Below are positions 52,032 through 60,358 of a DNA stretch of 64,000 bases, in pieces; position 1 is the stretch's first letter; every line of letters begins with the position of its first letter. The notes beneath the pieces were generated by a model. It saw only the letters and a program-made list of their open reading frames with translations. It had not been told where the DNA came from and did not search any database. A program made the position numbers and the translations under genes. Source of the stretch: CAIWTU01 sp963815135 (GTDB lineage: Bacteria; Desulfobacterota; Desulfuromonadia; Geobacterales; Geobacteraceae); NCBI GenBank assembly GCA_963815135.1, contig CAWFFO010000009.1, positions 62,001 through 126,000 of the forward strand. The letters are read 5' to 3'.

Positions 52032-53440
52032 TATAGTCTCCCTTCAAAACAAAAAACATTCTTTGTTTTCTCTCGAAATTTCCTGCACTTTTCAACAAAA
52101 GCAACAGCCACTTCCGGGCAGCTGCCGAAATGCAGGTGGATGTAGGACGCAAGGCAGTTTTTGTACCTGTAACCTTCCGTGCCCAGGTCCTTTCCATTTT
52201 TATTCACCCGGTAAACCCTTTCCACCGCATCCGGCATTTCTTCCATTTCCGAATAATGGAATTCGTGGCCGCGCGCAACGGTCCCCATGCTGCCAATGGG
52301 AGAATCGGCCAGCAGTTCGACCTCCCGGTATCCCAGGGCTTTTCTCCTGGGCAGCATGCGGGTGAGGACGGGGAAGACTCCCACGAATTCGTTCAAGGTC
52401 TGACCCACGGTTCCACCGGTCAGATAAATGAATCCGCCGCATTCCGCGTAGACCGGCATTCCTGCCTCGACGGCTTCCCTTATTTCTTTCTTCATTGTCC
52501 CGTTGCCGGACAGTGCGTCGGCGAACAGTTCCGGATAGCCGCCCGGAAGATAAATTCCCCCGATATCCCCGGGTAGCGAGGAATCCGAGAGGGGGGAAAA
52601 CCCGACTGTGTCCGCTCCGGCTTCCCGAAGCAGCCGCAGGTTGTCATCGTAGACGAAACAGAAGGCCCGGTCGCGGGCAACGGCGATGCGTACCCTGTCA
52701 AGAGTCGGGGTTGCCCATTTTATATCCGGTTCGTGAAGTGTGCTGGCCTGTCCCCCTGTTGAAAGGAGTTTGTCGAAGTCGACATGTTTTTCGATAATCT
52801 CAGCAAGATTTTCCAGAAATGCTTCCTGGAGAGGGTCCTCCCCGGCAGTTACCAGTCCCAGGTGTCGGGACGGTATCTGCAGCTGTTCATCGCGGGGGAT
52901 GCACCCCAGTACCGGGACTTCGGGAACTGCGGATTCGACTGCCTCTCTGAGAATGCGGGCGTGGTTGTCGCTCCCCACGTTATTGAATATTACTCCGGCA
53001 ACACGCACCTGGCGGTCGAAGCGGGCAAAGCCCTGCACCAGGGCGGCCGCGCTCCGGGCCTGGCTCTTCGCATCGACAACCAGGATGACCGGCGCATCGA
53101 CAATCCTGGCGATCTGCGCCGTGCTCCCCGACTCGGATTCGCCGCCGATGCCGTCGAAAAGCCCCATCACCCCCTCGATCACGGCGATGTCTGCGCCATG
53201 CGCATGCAGGGCGAAGGTCTGCCGGATAAACCCCTCAGGACAGATCCAGCCGTCGAGATTTACCGACGGGCGGCCGGTCACCAGCCGGTGCCAGCCGGGA
53301 TCGATGAAATCCGGGCCCGCCTTGAACGGGGCAACGGTGAGACCGCGCTTTATCAGGCACGCCATAATGCCCAGGGTCACCGTTGTTTTTCCGGAGCCGC
53401 TCGCGGGAGCGGCGATGACGATCGCTTTCATGTGATTCAT
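52031..53440 (-). CDS. cbiA: Cobyrinate a,c-diamide synthase
   Basis: A 469-residue ATP- and glutamine-dependent amidotransferase acting on the a and c side chains of cobyrinic acid. The N-terminal P-loop domain reads VIAAPASGSGKTTVTLGIMA; the C-terminal GATase domain has the nucleophile in MPVYAECGGFIYL, and GGYPELFADAL precedes it. ATG 53440 overlaps the cobC stop; MKAIVI at 53431 is an alternative. It contains no frameshift. Confidence 0.95.
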   Translation of the reverse strand: MNHMKAIVIAAPASGSGKTTVTLGIMACLIKRGLTVAPFKAGPDFIDPGWHRLVTGRPSVNLDGWICPEGFIRQTFALHAHGADIAVIEGVMGLFDGIGGESESGSTAQIARIVDAPVILVVDAKSQARSAAALVQGFARFDRQVRVAGVIFNNVGSDNHARILREAVESAVPEVPVLGCIPRDEQLQIPSRHLGLVTAGEDPLQEAFLENLAEIIEKHVDFDKLLSTGGQASTLHEPDIKWATPTLDRVRIAVARDRAFCFVYDDNLRLLREAGADTVGFSPLSDSSLPGDIGGIYLPGGYPELFADALSGNGTMKKEIREAVEAGMPVYAECGGFIYLTGGTVGQTLNEFVGVFPVLTRMLPRRKALGYREVELLADSPIGSMGTVARGHEFHYSEMEEMPDAVERVYRVNKNGKDLGTEGYRYKNCLASYIHLHFGSCPEVAVAFVEKCRKFREKTKNVFCFEGRL

Positions 53441-54039
53441 CCGTTCAGCAGCTTCACTACGGGGTTTCCATCCGAGTAATAGTCGATGATGTTCAGACAG
53501 CCGAAATCCTGTTCGATGCGGAACATGGATGTAAAGGGAGCGCCCAGTGCGTGGAGCAGAATGATCCGGTTTACGCCGCCATGGGCGACTACCAGCACTT
53601 CTTCGCCCCGGTGTTTTTCGACGATTTTCTCCACCGCCGGATTTACCCGGTTGCCGAGATCGACCAGGTTTTCACCGCCGGGTACACGGTAGTTGACGAG
53701 ATCATCCAGACGGGCCTGCCATTCATCCGGATAGATTTCAGCCAGTTCCGACCAGGTCTTGCCTTCCCAATCGCCGAAACTGAGTTCCCGTAATTCCTTC
53801 CGAATTGCAGGGCGTATTCCAATGGAAGCGCAGATGATGTCCGCGCCGCGTACGCAACGGGAAAGATCGCTGCAGTAGCAGGCAGTCACCAGTCTGTCCT
53901 TCAGCCGGACGCTCAGACGATGGTACTGTTCGATACCCTTTTCGGTCAGGGGCACGTCCGTCTGGCCGTTGTAGCGGAAGACTTCGCTTCCGGCCACCTC
54001 GCCGTGTCGGACCAGATAAATCCGTGTTTTCAGGGTCAT
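53437..54039 (-). CDS. cobC: Alpha-ribazole phosphatase (histidine phosphatase family)
   Basis: A 200-residue histidine phosphatase: the catalytic IYLVRHGEVAGSE at the N-terminus and the second catalytic His in VLVVAHGGVNRIIL. In this operon its role should be dephosphorylation of alpha-ribazole phosphate or of the cobamide 5'-phosphate. GAAGGGAA precedes ATG 54039; a longer frame to 54138 overlaps nothing but is unsupported. Confidence 0.92.
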   Translation of the reverse strand: MTLKTRIYLVRHGEVAGSEVFRYNGQTDVPLTEKGIEQYHRLSVRLKDRLVTACYCSDLSRCVRGADIICASIGIRPAIRKELRELSFGDWEGKTWSELAEIYPDEWQARLDDLVNYRVPGGENLVDLGNRVNPAVEKIVEKHRGEEVLVVAHGGVNRIILLHALGAPFTSMFRIEQDFGCLNIIDYYSDGNPVVKLLNG

Positions 54040-54080
54040 TGGAATATTCCCTTCAGATACCAGGGCGTTCTGCCCTGTAT

Positions 54081-54842
54081 TCAAATACTGATAGCCGGGC
54101 CGTGGCTGCCTGACATAGCGATAATGACAAGCAGGCACAGGATCTCGTTCAATTCACTGGCAAAGCCGATGATGTCGCCGGTAATTCCGCCTGCCTTTTT
54201 ATGAAACCAAGCTTTTAAAGCCCAAGTGAATATATAGGCTGTTATGAACATCCACAAACCCTTGATGCCGAAGAAAAGGAGAGAAAAGGCAATTGCCGTG
54301 GCGGTGGCGAGCAGCAACTGTCTCCAGCCGGCTCCGCCGATAAAGGCGGTTCCCAGGCCGTCTGCCCTTGCCTTCCGGGAATCCACGGTCATCTGCACCT
54401 GGGCGAAGCGTGCAATCATGGGGAAGCAGAGCAGCGCGTCACTCTTGGTAGCCAAGGGGATGTACGAAAGCGCCTCGTATTTGAGCAGCAGCGCCAGTAC
54501 GAGCCCGACCGCTCCCGCCGCGCCGGTGCTGGAGTCCTTCATTACGGCAAGAAATCGTTCCCGCCCTCCGCGAGCCGCCAGGCCGTCACAGACATCCGCC
54601 AGTCCGTCAAGGTGCAGGATTCCGGTAATGACGGACAGGAAAGCGATGAGGAGCATATCCACGACACCCATGGGAAACAATGGGGTCAGAATGTAGTTCA
54701 GTCCGACCAGAAGGGCTCCCAGGGTCAGGCCGGCAAGGGGAAAGAATGACATGGCTCGGCCCAGGTCCTTTTCCCCGCATTTGAGGGAAAAGGGAAGGGG
54801 AATGATGGTCAGGAACTGTATGGCTATGAGATAAAGGCGCAT
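54081..54842 (-). CDS. cobS: Adenosylcobinamide-GDP ribazoletransferase
   Basis: A 253-residue integral membrane cobamide synthase joining the activated corrin ring to alpha-ribazole phosphate. Family features are AIQFLTIIPLPF at the N-terminus, FPLAGLTLGALL and the acidic motif LHLDGLADVCDGLAARGGRE. About six TM helices follow. A gap of about 100 bp separates it from cobT. Confidence 0.94.
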   Translation of the reverse strand: MRLYLIAIQFLTIIPLPFSLKCGEKDLGRAMSFFPLAGLTLGALLVGLNYILTPLFPMGVVDMLLIAFLSVITGILHLDGLADVCDGLAARGGRERFLAVMKDSSTGAAGAVGLVLALLLKYEALSYIPLATKSDALLCFPMIARFAQVQMTVDSRKARADGLGTAFIGGAGWRQLLLATATAIAFSLLFFGIKGLWMFITAYIFTWALKAWFHKKAGGITGDIIGFASELNEILCLLVIIAMSGSHGPAISI

Positions 54843-54941
54843 GATATTGAAGGAAAATTTTGAATTTTAAGTTTTGAATTAGAACCTGAAACCGACTCCT
54901 AAAAAACAAGGGGTACTGAAGAGGCGTTGCAATCAGCGCTC

Positions 54942-56000
54942 CTACATGTTCTGTTCGGCAACTCCCGCTTCGTCGAATGTCGCCATTTCTTTCAGTATTT
55001 TCACTCCGGCTTCGATGAGACCCATGGCCAGGGCTGCTCCGGTGCCTTCGCCGAGGCGGAGCTGCAGGTCGAGTATCGGTTCGGCGCCCAGGTGTTCGAG
55101 CATAAAGCGGTGTCCGATCTCCACCGACTGGTGGGCCGCGAATATATACTCCCTGATATTGGGATGCATTTCCGAGGCGATGAGAGCCCCCGCGGTGGAG
55201 ATGAAGCCGTCGATTACAACGGGAATCCGGTTGGCCGCGCAGCCGATCACCAGCCCGGCAATGCCCGCTATCTCCAGCCCCCCGACCTTGGCCAGCACAT
55301 CGAGGGGATCGGTCGGGTCGGGCTTGTTTGTTTCCAGTGCGCGCTCTATGACACCGATCTTGTTCCGCAGAGATTCATCGTTTATCCCTGTTCCCCGGTG
55401 GGTTACCTTTTCCACGGGAAGGCCGGAGATGGCTGCGATTATCGCCGAGGCCGAAGTCGTGTTGCCGATTCCCATTTCCCCGGTCCCGGCCATGGCGATG
55501 CCTTCTTCTTTGCACCTGTCCGCCAGCCCGATCCCGGCTTCGATGGCCGCGATGGCTTCCTGCGTAGTCATGGCCGGACCTTTGGTGAAGTTTGCGGTTC
55601 CCCTGGCTATTTTCCTGTCGATCAGTTCAGGAACCGCGCCGAAGTCGTAATCAACCCCCATGTCGACCACGCGGACTTCGGCCCCGGCGTGACGGGCGAG
55701 GACGTTGACGCCAGCACCTCCGCGCAGGAAATTGAAGACCATCTGGGGAGTGACCTCCTTCGGGAATGCGGAAACGCCCTCCTCGACAACGCCGTGGTCG
55801 GCGGCAAAGGTGTAGATGACCTTTTTCCCTGTTTCAGGTTGCAGTGTTCCGGTTATGGCGGCAAAACGGCGGGCGAATTCTTCCAGCCTGCCGAGTGAGC
55901 CGAGAGGCTTGGTCTTGTTGTCCAGTTTCGCCTGGGCCTTTTCCAGGAGTTCGGGATCTACGGGCTGGATTCTGGAGAGTGTGTCCTGAATTAGTTTCAT
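54942..56000 (-). CDS. cobT: Nicotinate-nucleotide:dimethylbenzimidazole phosphoribosyltransferase
   Basis: A 352-residue enzyme that activates the benzimidazole base to alpha-ribazole phosphate. It shows LDNKTKPLGSLGRLEEFARR, FAADHGVVEEGVSAFPKEVT, FLRGGAGVNVLARHAGAEV, and the catalytic Glu in RLGEGTGAALAM near residue 317. With the ThiC paralogue in the same operon, 5-hydroxybenzimidazole or a methylated derivative is the likely base. About 220 bp, filled with a dispersed repeat, separates it from cobU. Confidence 0.95.
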   Translation of the reverse strand: MKLIQDTLSRIQPVDPELLEKAQAKLDNKTKPLGSLGRLEEFARRFAAITGTLQPETGKKVIYTFAADHGVVEEGVSAFPKEVTPQMVFNFLRGGAGVNVLARHAGAEVRVVDMGVDYDFGAVPELIDRKIARGTANFTKGPAMTTQEAIAAIEAGIGLADRCKEEGIAMAGTGEMGIGNTTSASAIIAAISGLPVEKVTHRGTGINDESLRNKIGVIERALETNKPDPTDPLDVLAKVGGLEIAGIAGLVIGCAANRIPVVIDGFISTAGALIASEMHPNIREYIFAAHQSVEIGHRFMLEHLGAEPILDLQLRLGEGTGAALAMGLIEAGVKILKEMATFDEAGVAEQNM

Positions 56001-56053
56001 GTCAAATATCCTGTGGTTTTTAGTCGCTTACGACTTGAAAGTATATGCTCAAT

Positions 56054-56175
56054 GGGCAAAATGTCCGGCAACTTCTTAATTCAAAAATTTTATTCAGCCT
56101 CACGATTACTTCAAGATTACACAAGATTTAAACATAAATCCAAGAAATCACGAGGTAATCATGTGGCTGAAAAAG
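56054..56175. repeat. Approximately 120-bp dispersed repeat, copy 1
   Basis: Matches 62779-62899 in the same orientation over its whole length by eye: GGCAAA.TGTCCGGC, ATTCAAAA, TTCAGC.TCACGATT, GATTACACAAGATTT, AATCACGAGGTAATC, with scattered differences. It sits in the cobU-cobT gap and has no ORF. Confidence 0.8.
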
Positions 56176-56218
56176 CATTTCATTTTTTCGGTCTGCCCTT
56201 ACAAACAAATTTCGATTT

Positions 56219-56737
56219 TCACTTTAATCTCAGTGGCATTCCGCTGATTGTCACATACACTTCATCCGCCGCCTCTGCGAGGATTTCGTTGGCCCTTCCC
56301 GCCAGATCGCGGAAGGTCCGGGCCAGCGGATTGTCGGGAACGATACCCATCCCGACTTCGTTGGAAACCAGGATGAGAGGAGTTGTCAATTCCGGCAGCA
56401 GTGCCGCCAGTTTACCGACCTCTTCAAGGGCCCTGTCGGCGTCTTCATCGGCAAGCAGCAGATTTGTCAGCCAGAGGGTGATGCAGTCCACCAGTATGGC
56501 CCGGAAACGGCCGTCTGCCGTCTTTATCGCTTCCGCCAGCAGGACCGGTTCTTCAACGGTGTTCCATTTTTCCCCGCGGCGAGCCTTGTGGGCGGCAATA
56601 CGATCAGCCATTTCCGTGTCCCCCGCCCGGCCGGTGGCGATGTAGCAGAGGGGGTTCCCCTCGTTTTCAGCGAGACTTTCCGCCAGGCGGCTCTTGCCGC
56701 TTCGAGCCCCCCCGGTGATGAAAATTGATTTTGCCAT
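56219..56737 (-). CDS. cobU: Adenosylcobinamide kinase/guanylyltransferase
   Basis: A 172-residue bifunctional P-loop enzyme: SIFITGGARSGKSRLAESLA, the guanylylated-His segment AHKARRGEKWNTVEEP, WLTNLLLADED and LVSNEVGMGIVPDNPLAR. ATG 56737 directly follows the riboswitch terminator; the frame upstream of it is riboswitch RNA and not protein. The only Shine-Dalgarno candidate, GGAGG, lies in the 3' arm of that terminator. First gene of the operon. Confidence 0.96.
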   Translation of the reverse strand: MAKSIFITGGARSGKSRLAESLAENEGNPLCYIATGRAGDTEMADRIAAHKARRGEKWNTVEEPVLLAEAIKTADGRFRAILVDCITLWLTNLLLADEDADRALEEVGKLAALLPELTTPLILVSNEVGMGIVPDNPLARTFRDLAGRANEILAEAADEVYVTISGMPLRLK

Positions 56738-56768
56738 GAAAAAACCCCGCCTCCAGGTGGAGACGGGG
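56738..56768 (-). terminator. Riboswitch expression platform: terminator that also holds the cobU Shine-Dalgarno
   Basis: On the minus strand CCCCGTCTCCA pairs with TGGAGGCGGGG (one G-U) and is followed by TTTTTTC and then the cobU ATG. GGAGG in the right arm is the only ribosome binding candidate, so folding would block both elongation and initiation. Confidence 0.88.
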
Positions 56769-56837
56769 TCGAAAAACCGGTCGCAATACGCACGTCGGGC
56801 TTCGGCGCCTCTCCCTCGGAGGTTCCACGCTTTTTCG

Positions 56838-56992
56838 ACCGGGCAGGTTTCCTGACTTGCGGATCGTCTTACTTGCTGCGCCTTCCCGATTGCGTCAGTG
56901 GCATACATTGCAGCTTTCATCACCGCTTACAGTTGCGGGGCAGTGAGGGATTCGCACCCTCTTCCCTTTTATCTCGAAAGATCACCCTGTCG
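56838..56992 (-). promoter_or_regulatory. Cobalamin riboswitch
   Basis: Read on the minus strand, the conserved blocks appear in order: GGGTGCGAATCCCTCACTG, CCCCGCAACTGTAAGCGG, GCCACTG, CGGGAAGGC, and the B12 box AAGTCAGGAAACCTGCC. It stands between the promoter at 57016-57044 and the terminator before cobU, and should switch off the operon when adenosylcobamide is bound. Confidence 0.97.
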
Positions 56993-57015
56993 ATTATCTG
57001 CTTCAATTGTCGGCA

Positions 57016-57044
57016 TTGTTAGCAGAGGCCACCTTAAATGTCAA
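57016..57044 (-). promoter_or_regulatory. Consensus sigma-70 promoter of the cobamide operon
   Basis: On the minus strand TTGACA (57044-57039), a 17-bp spacer, and TAACAA (57021-57016). Transcription would begin near 57009, just upstream of the riboswitch. Confidence 0.82.
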
Positions 57045-57083
57045 CGCAATTCAGGCGGCCCTGCTGTTTGCCGGTGTCCCTGG

Positions 57084-58538
57084 TTATCCGGCCTGTGGAC
57101 TTATCTCTTCCGGCCAGTTGTTGCCGCCCTCCAGGTAATCGTGAATCGCCCGCGCCGCCTTCTTGCCCGCGCCGATGGCGAGAATTACCGTTGCCGCACC
57201 GGTTACTATATCCCCACCGGCGAAAACTCCCGGCTTGGTGGTGCGGCCGTCGTCGTCGGCGATGAAATAACCGCGCGGATTTGTTTCAACTCCGGTCGCG
57301 GTGGATGCGACGATCGGGTTTGCGGACTGGCCGATGGCCACCACCGCCATGTCGACCTCTACAATGAACTCCGACCCCTTCACCGGAATCGGCCGGCGAC
57401 GCCCCGATGCATCGGGTTCGCCCAGCTCCATGCGCAGGCACTCGACTCCCTTTACCCAGCCCAGTTCATTGCCGATGAAGCGGACTGGGTTGACCAGGAA
57501 TTTGAATTTAACCCCTTCTTCTTCGGCATGTTCGACCTCTTCGAAACGTGCGGGCATCTCGTTGCGGCTTCTGCGGTACAATATGGTGGCTTCTTCCGCC
57601 CCCAACCGCAAGGCCATGCGAACCGCATCCATGGCCACGTTGCCGCCGCCCAGAACCGCGACCTTTCTGCCGTGGGCTACCGGGGTGGAATATTCGGGAA
57701 ACATATAGGATTTCATCAGGTTGCAGCGAGTAAGGTATTCACTGGCGGAGTATATTCCGTTCAGGTTTTCACCGGGTATGTTGAGAAAGCTCGGGGCACC
57801 CGCACCGTTTCCGAGGAATACGGCATCGAACTCCTCCAGCAGTTCATCGACCGTCGCTGTGCGGCCGACCACGAAGTTGGTTACCAGTTTCACTCCCAGC
57901 TGCCGGATGACGTCCAGTTCACGGTTGACGATATCCTTGGGAAGCCTGAATTCGGGGATGCCGTAGACGAGAACGCCTCCCGGCTGATGCAGGGCTTCGA
58001 AAAGGGTTACCTCGTGGCCCAGTTTGATCAGGTCGCCGGCGACCGTTATCCCGGCAGGCCCGGCGCCCACGACGGCGACCTTTTTACCCGTTGACGGAGC
58101 GATTTCAGGCAGCGGCAGTTCTTCTTCAAAGAGGGCGTAGTCGCTGGCGAAACGTTCCAGGCGTCCGATTGCCACCGGTTTGAATTTTTTGCCCATGACG
58201 CAGGTCAGCTCGCACTGGGTTTCCTGCGGACAGACCCGTCCGCAGACCGCGGGCAAGGCGGAGCTGGCGCGCAGCACTTTTGCGGCTTCCAGAAATTCGC
58301 CTTCGGCCACCTTGCCGATGAAGCCGGGGATATCTATCTCGGCGGGACAATTGAGCACGCACTGCGGATTTTTGCACATGAGGCAGCGGACCGCCTCTTC
58401 TTTGGCTGTTTCCTTGTCCCAGCCCAATGCCACTTCATTACAGTTCTTGACCCGCTCGGCAGGGTCCTGGGCGGGCATTTCATGTCGCGGGACCGCGCAA
58501 CGTTCGGAGATTGTCAGTTTTTTCTTGCGATCGCTCAT
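57084..58538 (-). CDS. NAD(P)-dependent flavin/iron-sulfur oxidoreductase, large subunit (NfnB/SudA/GltA-like)
   Basis: A 484-residue protein of the glutamate synthase small-subunit type. The N-terminal part has two Cys clusters for [4Fe-4S] (RCLMCKNPQCVLNCP, GRVCPQETQCELTC). Then come the FAD motif VAVVGAGPAGITVAGDLI, the NAD(P) motif VAVLGGGNVAMDAVRMALRLG and GVFAGGDIVTGAATVILAI. With the partner gene upstream (ATGA overlap) it forms an NfnAB- or SudAB-type complex, transferring electrons between NAD(P)H and ferredoxin or sulfur compounds. The start is ATG 58538. It ends 40 bp before the cobamide promoter. Confidence 0.92.
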   Translation of the reverse strand: MSDRKKKLTISERCAVPRHEMPAQDPAERVKNCNEVALGWDKETAKEEAVRCLMCKNPQCVLNCPAEIDIPGFIGKVAEGEFLEAAKVLRASSALPAVCGRVCPQETQCELTCVMGKKFKPVAIGRLERFASDYALFEEELPLPEIAPSTGKKVAVVGAGPAGITVAGDLIKLGHEVTLFEALHQPGGVLVYGIPEFRLPKDIVNRELDVIRQLGVKLVTNFVVGRTATVDELLEEFDAVFLGNGAGAPSFLNIPGENLNGIYSASEYLTRCNLMKSYMFPEYSTPVAHGRKVAVLGGGNVAMDAVRMALRLGAEEATILYRRSRNEMPARFEEVEHAEEEGVKFKFLVNPVRFIGNELGWVKGVECLRMELGEPDASGRRRPIPVKGSEFIVEVDMAVVAIGQSANPIVASTATGVETNPRGYFIADDDGRTTKPGVFAGGDIVTGAATVILAIGAGKKAARAIHDYLEGGNNWPEEISPQAG

Positions 58539-59386
58539 CGTGCGCCTCCGTGACATGCCCCATGCTCATGATAATGCTCAAGGGCTTCCTTTTCCTGCCT
58601 GCTGTACATTTTCTGCCGGGACATCATCTCGTCCCAGTCCACTTCATGGCCGTCGAAATCGATCCCCTCGGAACAGACGAAGCGGGTCTTTCCGCCAACC
58701 GTGACCCGGCACGAACCGCACATTCCGGTGCCGTCCACCATGACCGGGTTGAGGGAAACAACGGTTTTGATCTTCAGGGGGCGGGTCATTTCCGAGATTA
58801 CCTTCATCATGATCGGCGGGCCGACCGGGAAAATCATCCGGATATCTTCGCCCCGGTCCAGCAGGTCCTGCAAAACATCGGACACCATCCCCTGTTTGCC
58901 GTAACTGCCGTCGTTGGTAGCCACCAGTACCTCATCGCAAACGGCTTTCAGCATATCTTCGCAGATCAGCAATCCCCTCGTTTTGGCACCGAGCACGGCG
59001 ATGACCCGGTTACCGGCCTCCTTGAAGGCCCTGGCGACGGGGTAGCCGGCGGCGATGCCGAATCCGCCGCCCACCATCACGAAGGTGCCTGGCAGTTTCT
59101 CGATATGGGAGGGGTTTCCAAGAGGTCCGACCACGTCCAGGATGGAGTCGCCCTCTTCGAGACGTGCGAGACGCTCGGTGGTGGCGCCAATTTCCTGGAA
59201 ATATATGTCTACGGTGCCCTCTTCCCTGTTCCAGTCGGCTATGGTAAGGGGAATCCTTTCCCCGGTTTCATCTATACGCAATATCAGGAACTGGCCGGCC
59301 CGGCATTTCCGGGCTATCAGCGGGGCTGTCACCCGCATGTTCCAGGTTCGTTCGATGAGCATTTTCTTGAGCAGTATCTTATGCAT
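58535..59386 (-). CDS. FAD/NAD-binding oxidoreductase small subunit (NfnA/SudB-like)
   Basis: A 283-residue protein like dihydroorotate dehydrogenase PyrK/NfnA: an FAD-binding barrel (RAGQFLILRIDETGERIPLT), an NAD-binding domain (FVMVGGGFGIAAGYPVARA) and a C-terminal [2Fe-2S] motif (GTGMCGSCRVTVGG, then RFVCSEG). The His/Glu-rich tail (EHYHEHGACHGG) is slightly unusual and might bind metal. It is the first gene of the pair and overlaps the large subunit. Confidence 0.92.
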   Translation of the reverse strand: MHKILLKKMLIERTWNMRVTAPLIARKCRAGQFLILRIDETGERIPLTIADWNREEGTVDIYFQEIGATTERLARLEEGDSILDVVGPLGNPSHIEKLPGTFVMVGGGFGIAAGYPVARAFKEAGNRVIAVLGAKTRGLLICEDMLKAVCDEVLVATNDGSYGKQGMVSDVLQDLLDRGEDIRMIFPVGPPIMMKVISEMTRPLKIKTVVSLNPVMVDGTGMCGSCRVTVGGKTRFVCSEGIDFDGHEVDWDEMMSRQKMYSRQEKEALEHYHEHGACHGGAR

Positions 59387-59632
59387 GAAATCCTCTCACT
59401 GATTGGATTGGGATATTTACGTTGTATCTACCCGGAAAGTTTATCCCGGGGGTGGCGCCGGTTCTTTCCCGGATCAAATGGCAATCCGGAAGAATTGCCA
59501 CTCAAATCAGGTAAAAACAGTCAGCCTCCGGCGATATATTCCGATCTGTTTTCCTGCATGACAACCGTACTGTTTGTTACGGTAAAGCACAGCCCCGCTC
59601 TTGAAGGAAATTTCCGGGGGTGCCGATGGAAA

Positions 59633-60214
59633 CTAGGTAAGAAGCTCCTCGATTTTTTCCCAGAGGCCGTCTTTTCCTTCTTTGGAGAGGGCCGAAAAGT
59701 ATGCGAGCCGCTTATTGTCCAGCCCGAGGGACCGGGCAATTATATCAGACTGCCGGTTTTTTTCGTTTTTTGATACCTTGTCGCATTTGGTGATTACCGG
59801 AATGACCGGTATCGAATAGCTCCCCAGCCACTGCAGCAGCGACTTGTCCTCGGCACAGGGGATGCGGCGGATGTCCAGGATAAGGACGACTCCGCGCAGG
59901 TTCCTCCTTTTAGACAGGTAGGTCTGCATCATGGGACCCCACTGCTTCCTGACGGCGATCGGGACGCGCGCAAAACCGTAACCTGGCAGGTCCACCAGCA
60001 TCATGCTGTTATTCACGTCGAAGAAGTTGATGCACTGGGTCCTTCCCGGGGTCGAACTTGTGCGAACCAGGCTTTTCCTGTTGACGAGCACGTTGATCAG
60101 GGATGATTTGCCGACGTTGGAGCGTCCGGCAAAGGCTATCTCCGGGAAATCGCTTGCGGGGTACTGGTCAGGGTATACTGCGCCTTTTATGAAACTGGTG
60201 CTTTTTATTATCAA
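59633..60214 (-). CDS. engB: Ribosome biogenesis GTPase EngB/YsxC
   Basis: A 193-residue GTPase required for large-subunit assembly. The G motifs are clear: G1 GRSNVGKSSLIN, G2 region TSSTPGRTQ, G3 DLPGYG, G4 TKCDKV. The start appears to be TTG 60214 with a weak ribosome binding site. It is monocistronic, with about 250 bp of featureless sequence to the NfnA-like gene. Confidence 0.96.
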   Translation of the reverse strand: MIIKSTSFIKGAVYPDQYPASDFPEIAFAGRSNVGKSSLINVLVNRKSLVRTSSTPGRTQCINFFDVNNSMMLVDLPGYGFARVPIAVRKQWGPMMQTYLSKRRNLRGVVLILDIRRIPCAEDKSLLQWLGSYSIPVIPVITKCDKVSKNEKNRQSDIIARSLGLDNKRLAYFSALSKEGKDGLWEKIEELLT

Positions 60215-60358
60215 ATTTTTAACCGGTATGATATTTATTTGATGCTATTATAAACATACGATTACCATTCTTTCAATTGTTTATCTGACAAAAATTAAAA
60301 AGTTGATTGTATGGCGCTATACTGTTACTTTTATTTTCATTTTTGACGGAAAGGGCCG

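Noticed and set aside
56738..56923. N-terminal extension of the cobU frame
   Set aside because: This DNA is the cobalamin riboswitch and terminator; the P-loop protein begins at ATG 56737.
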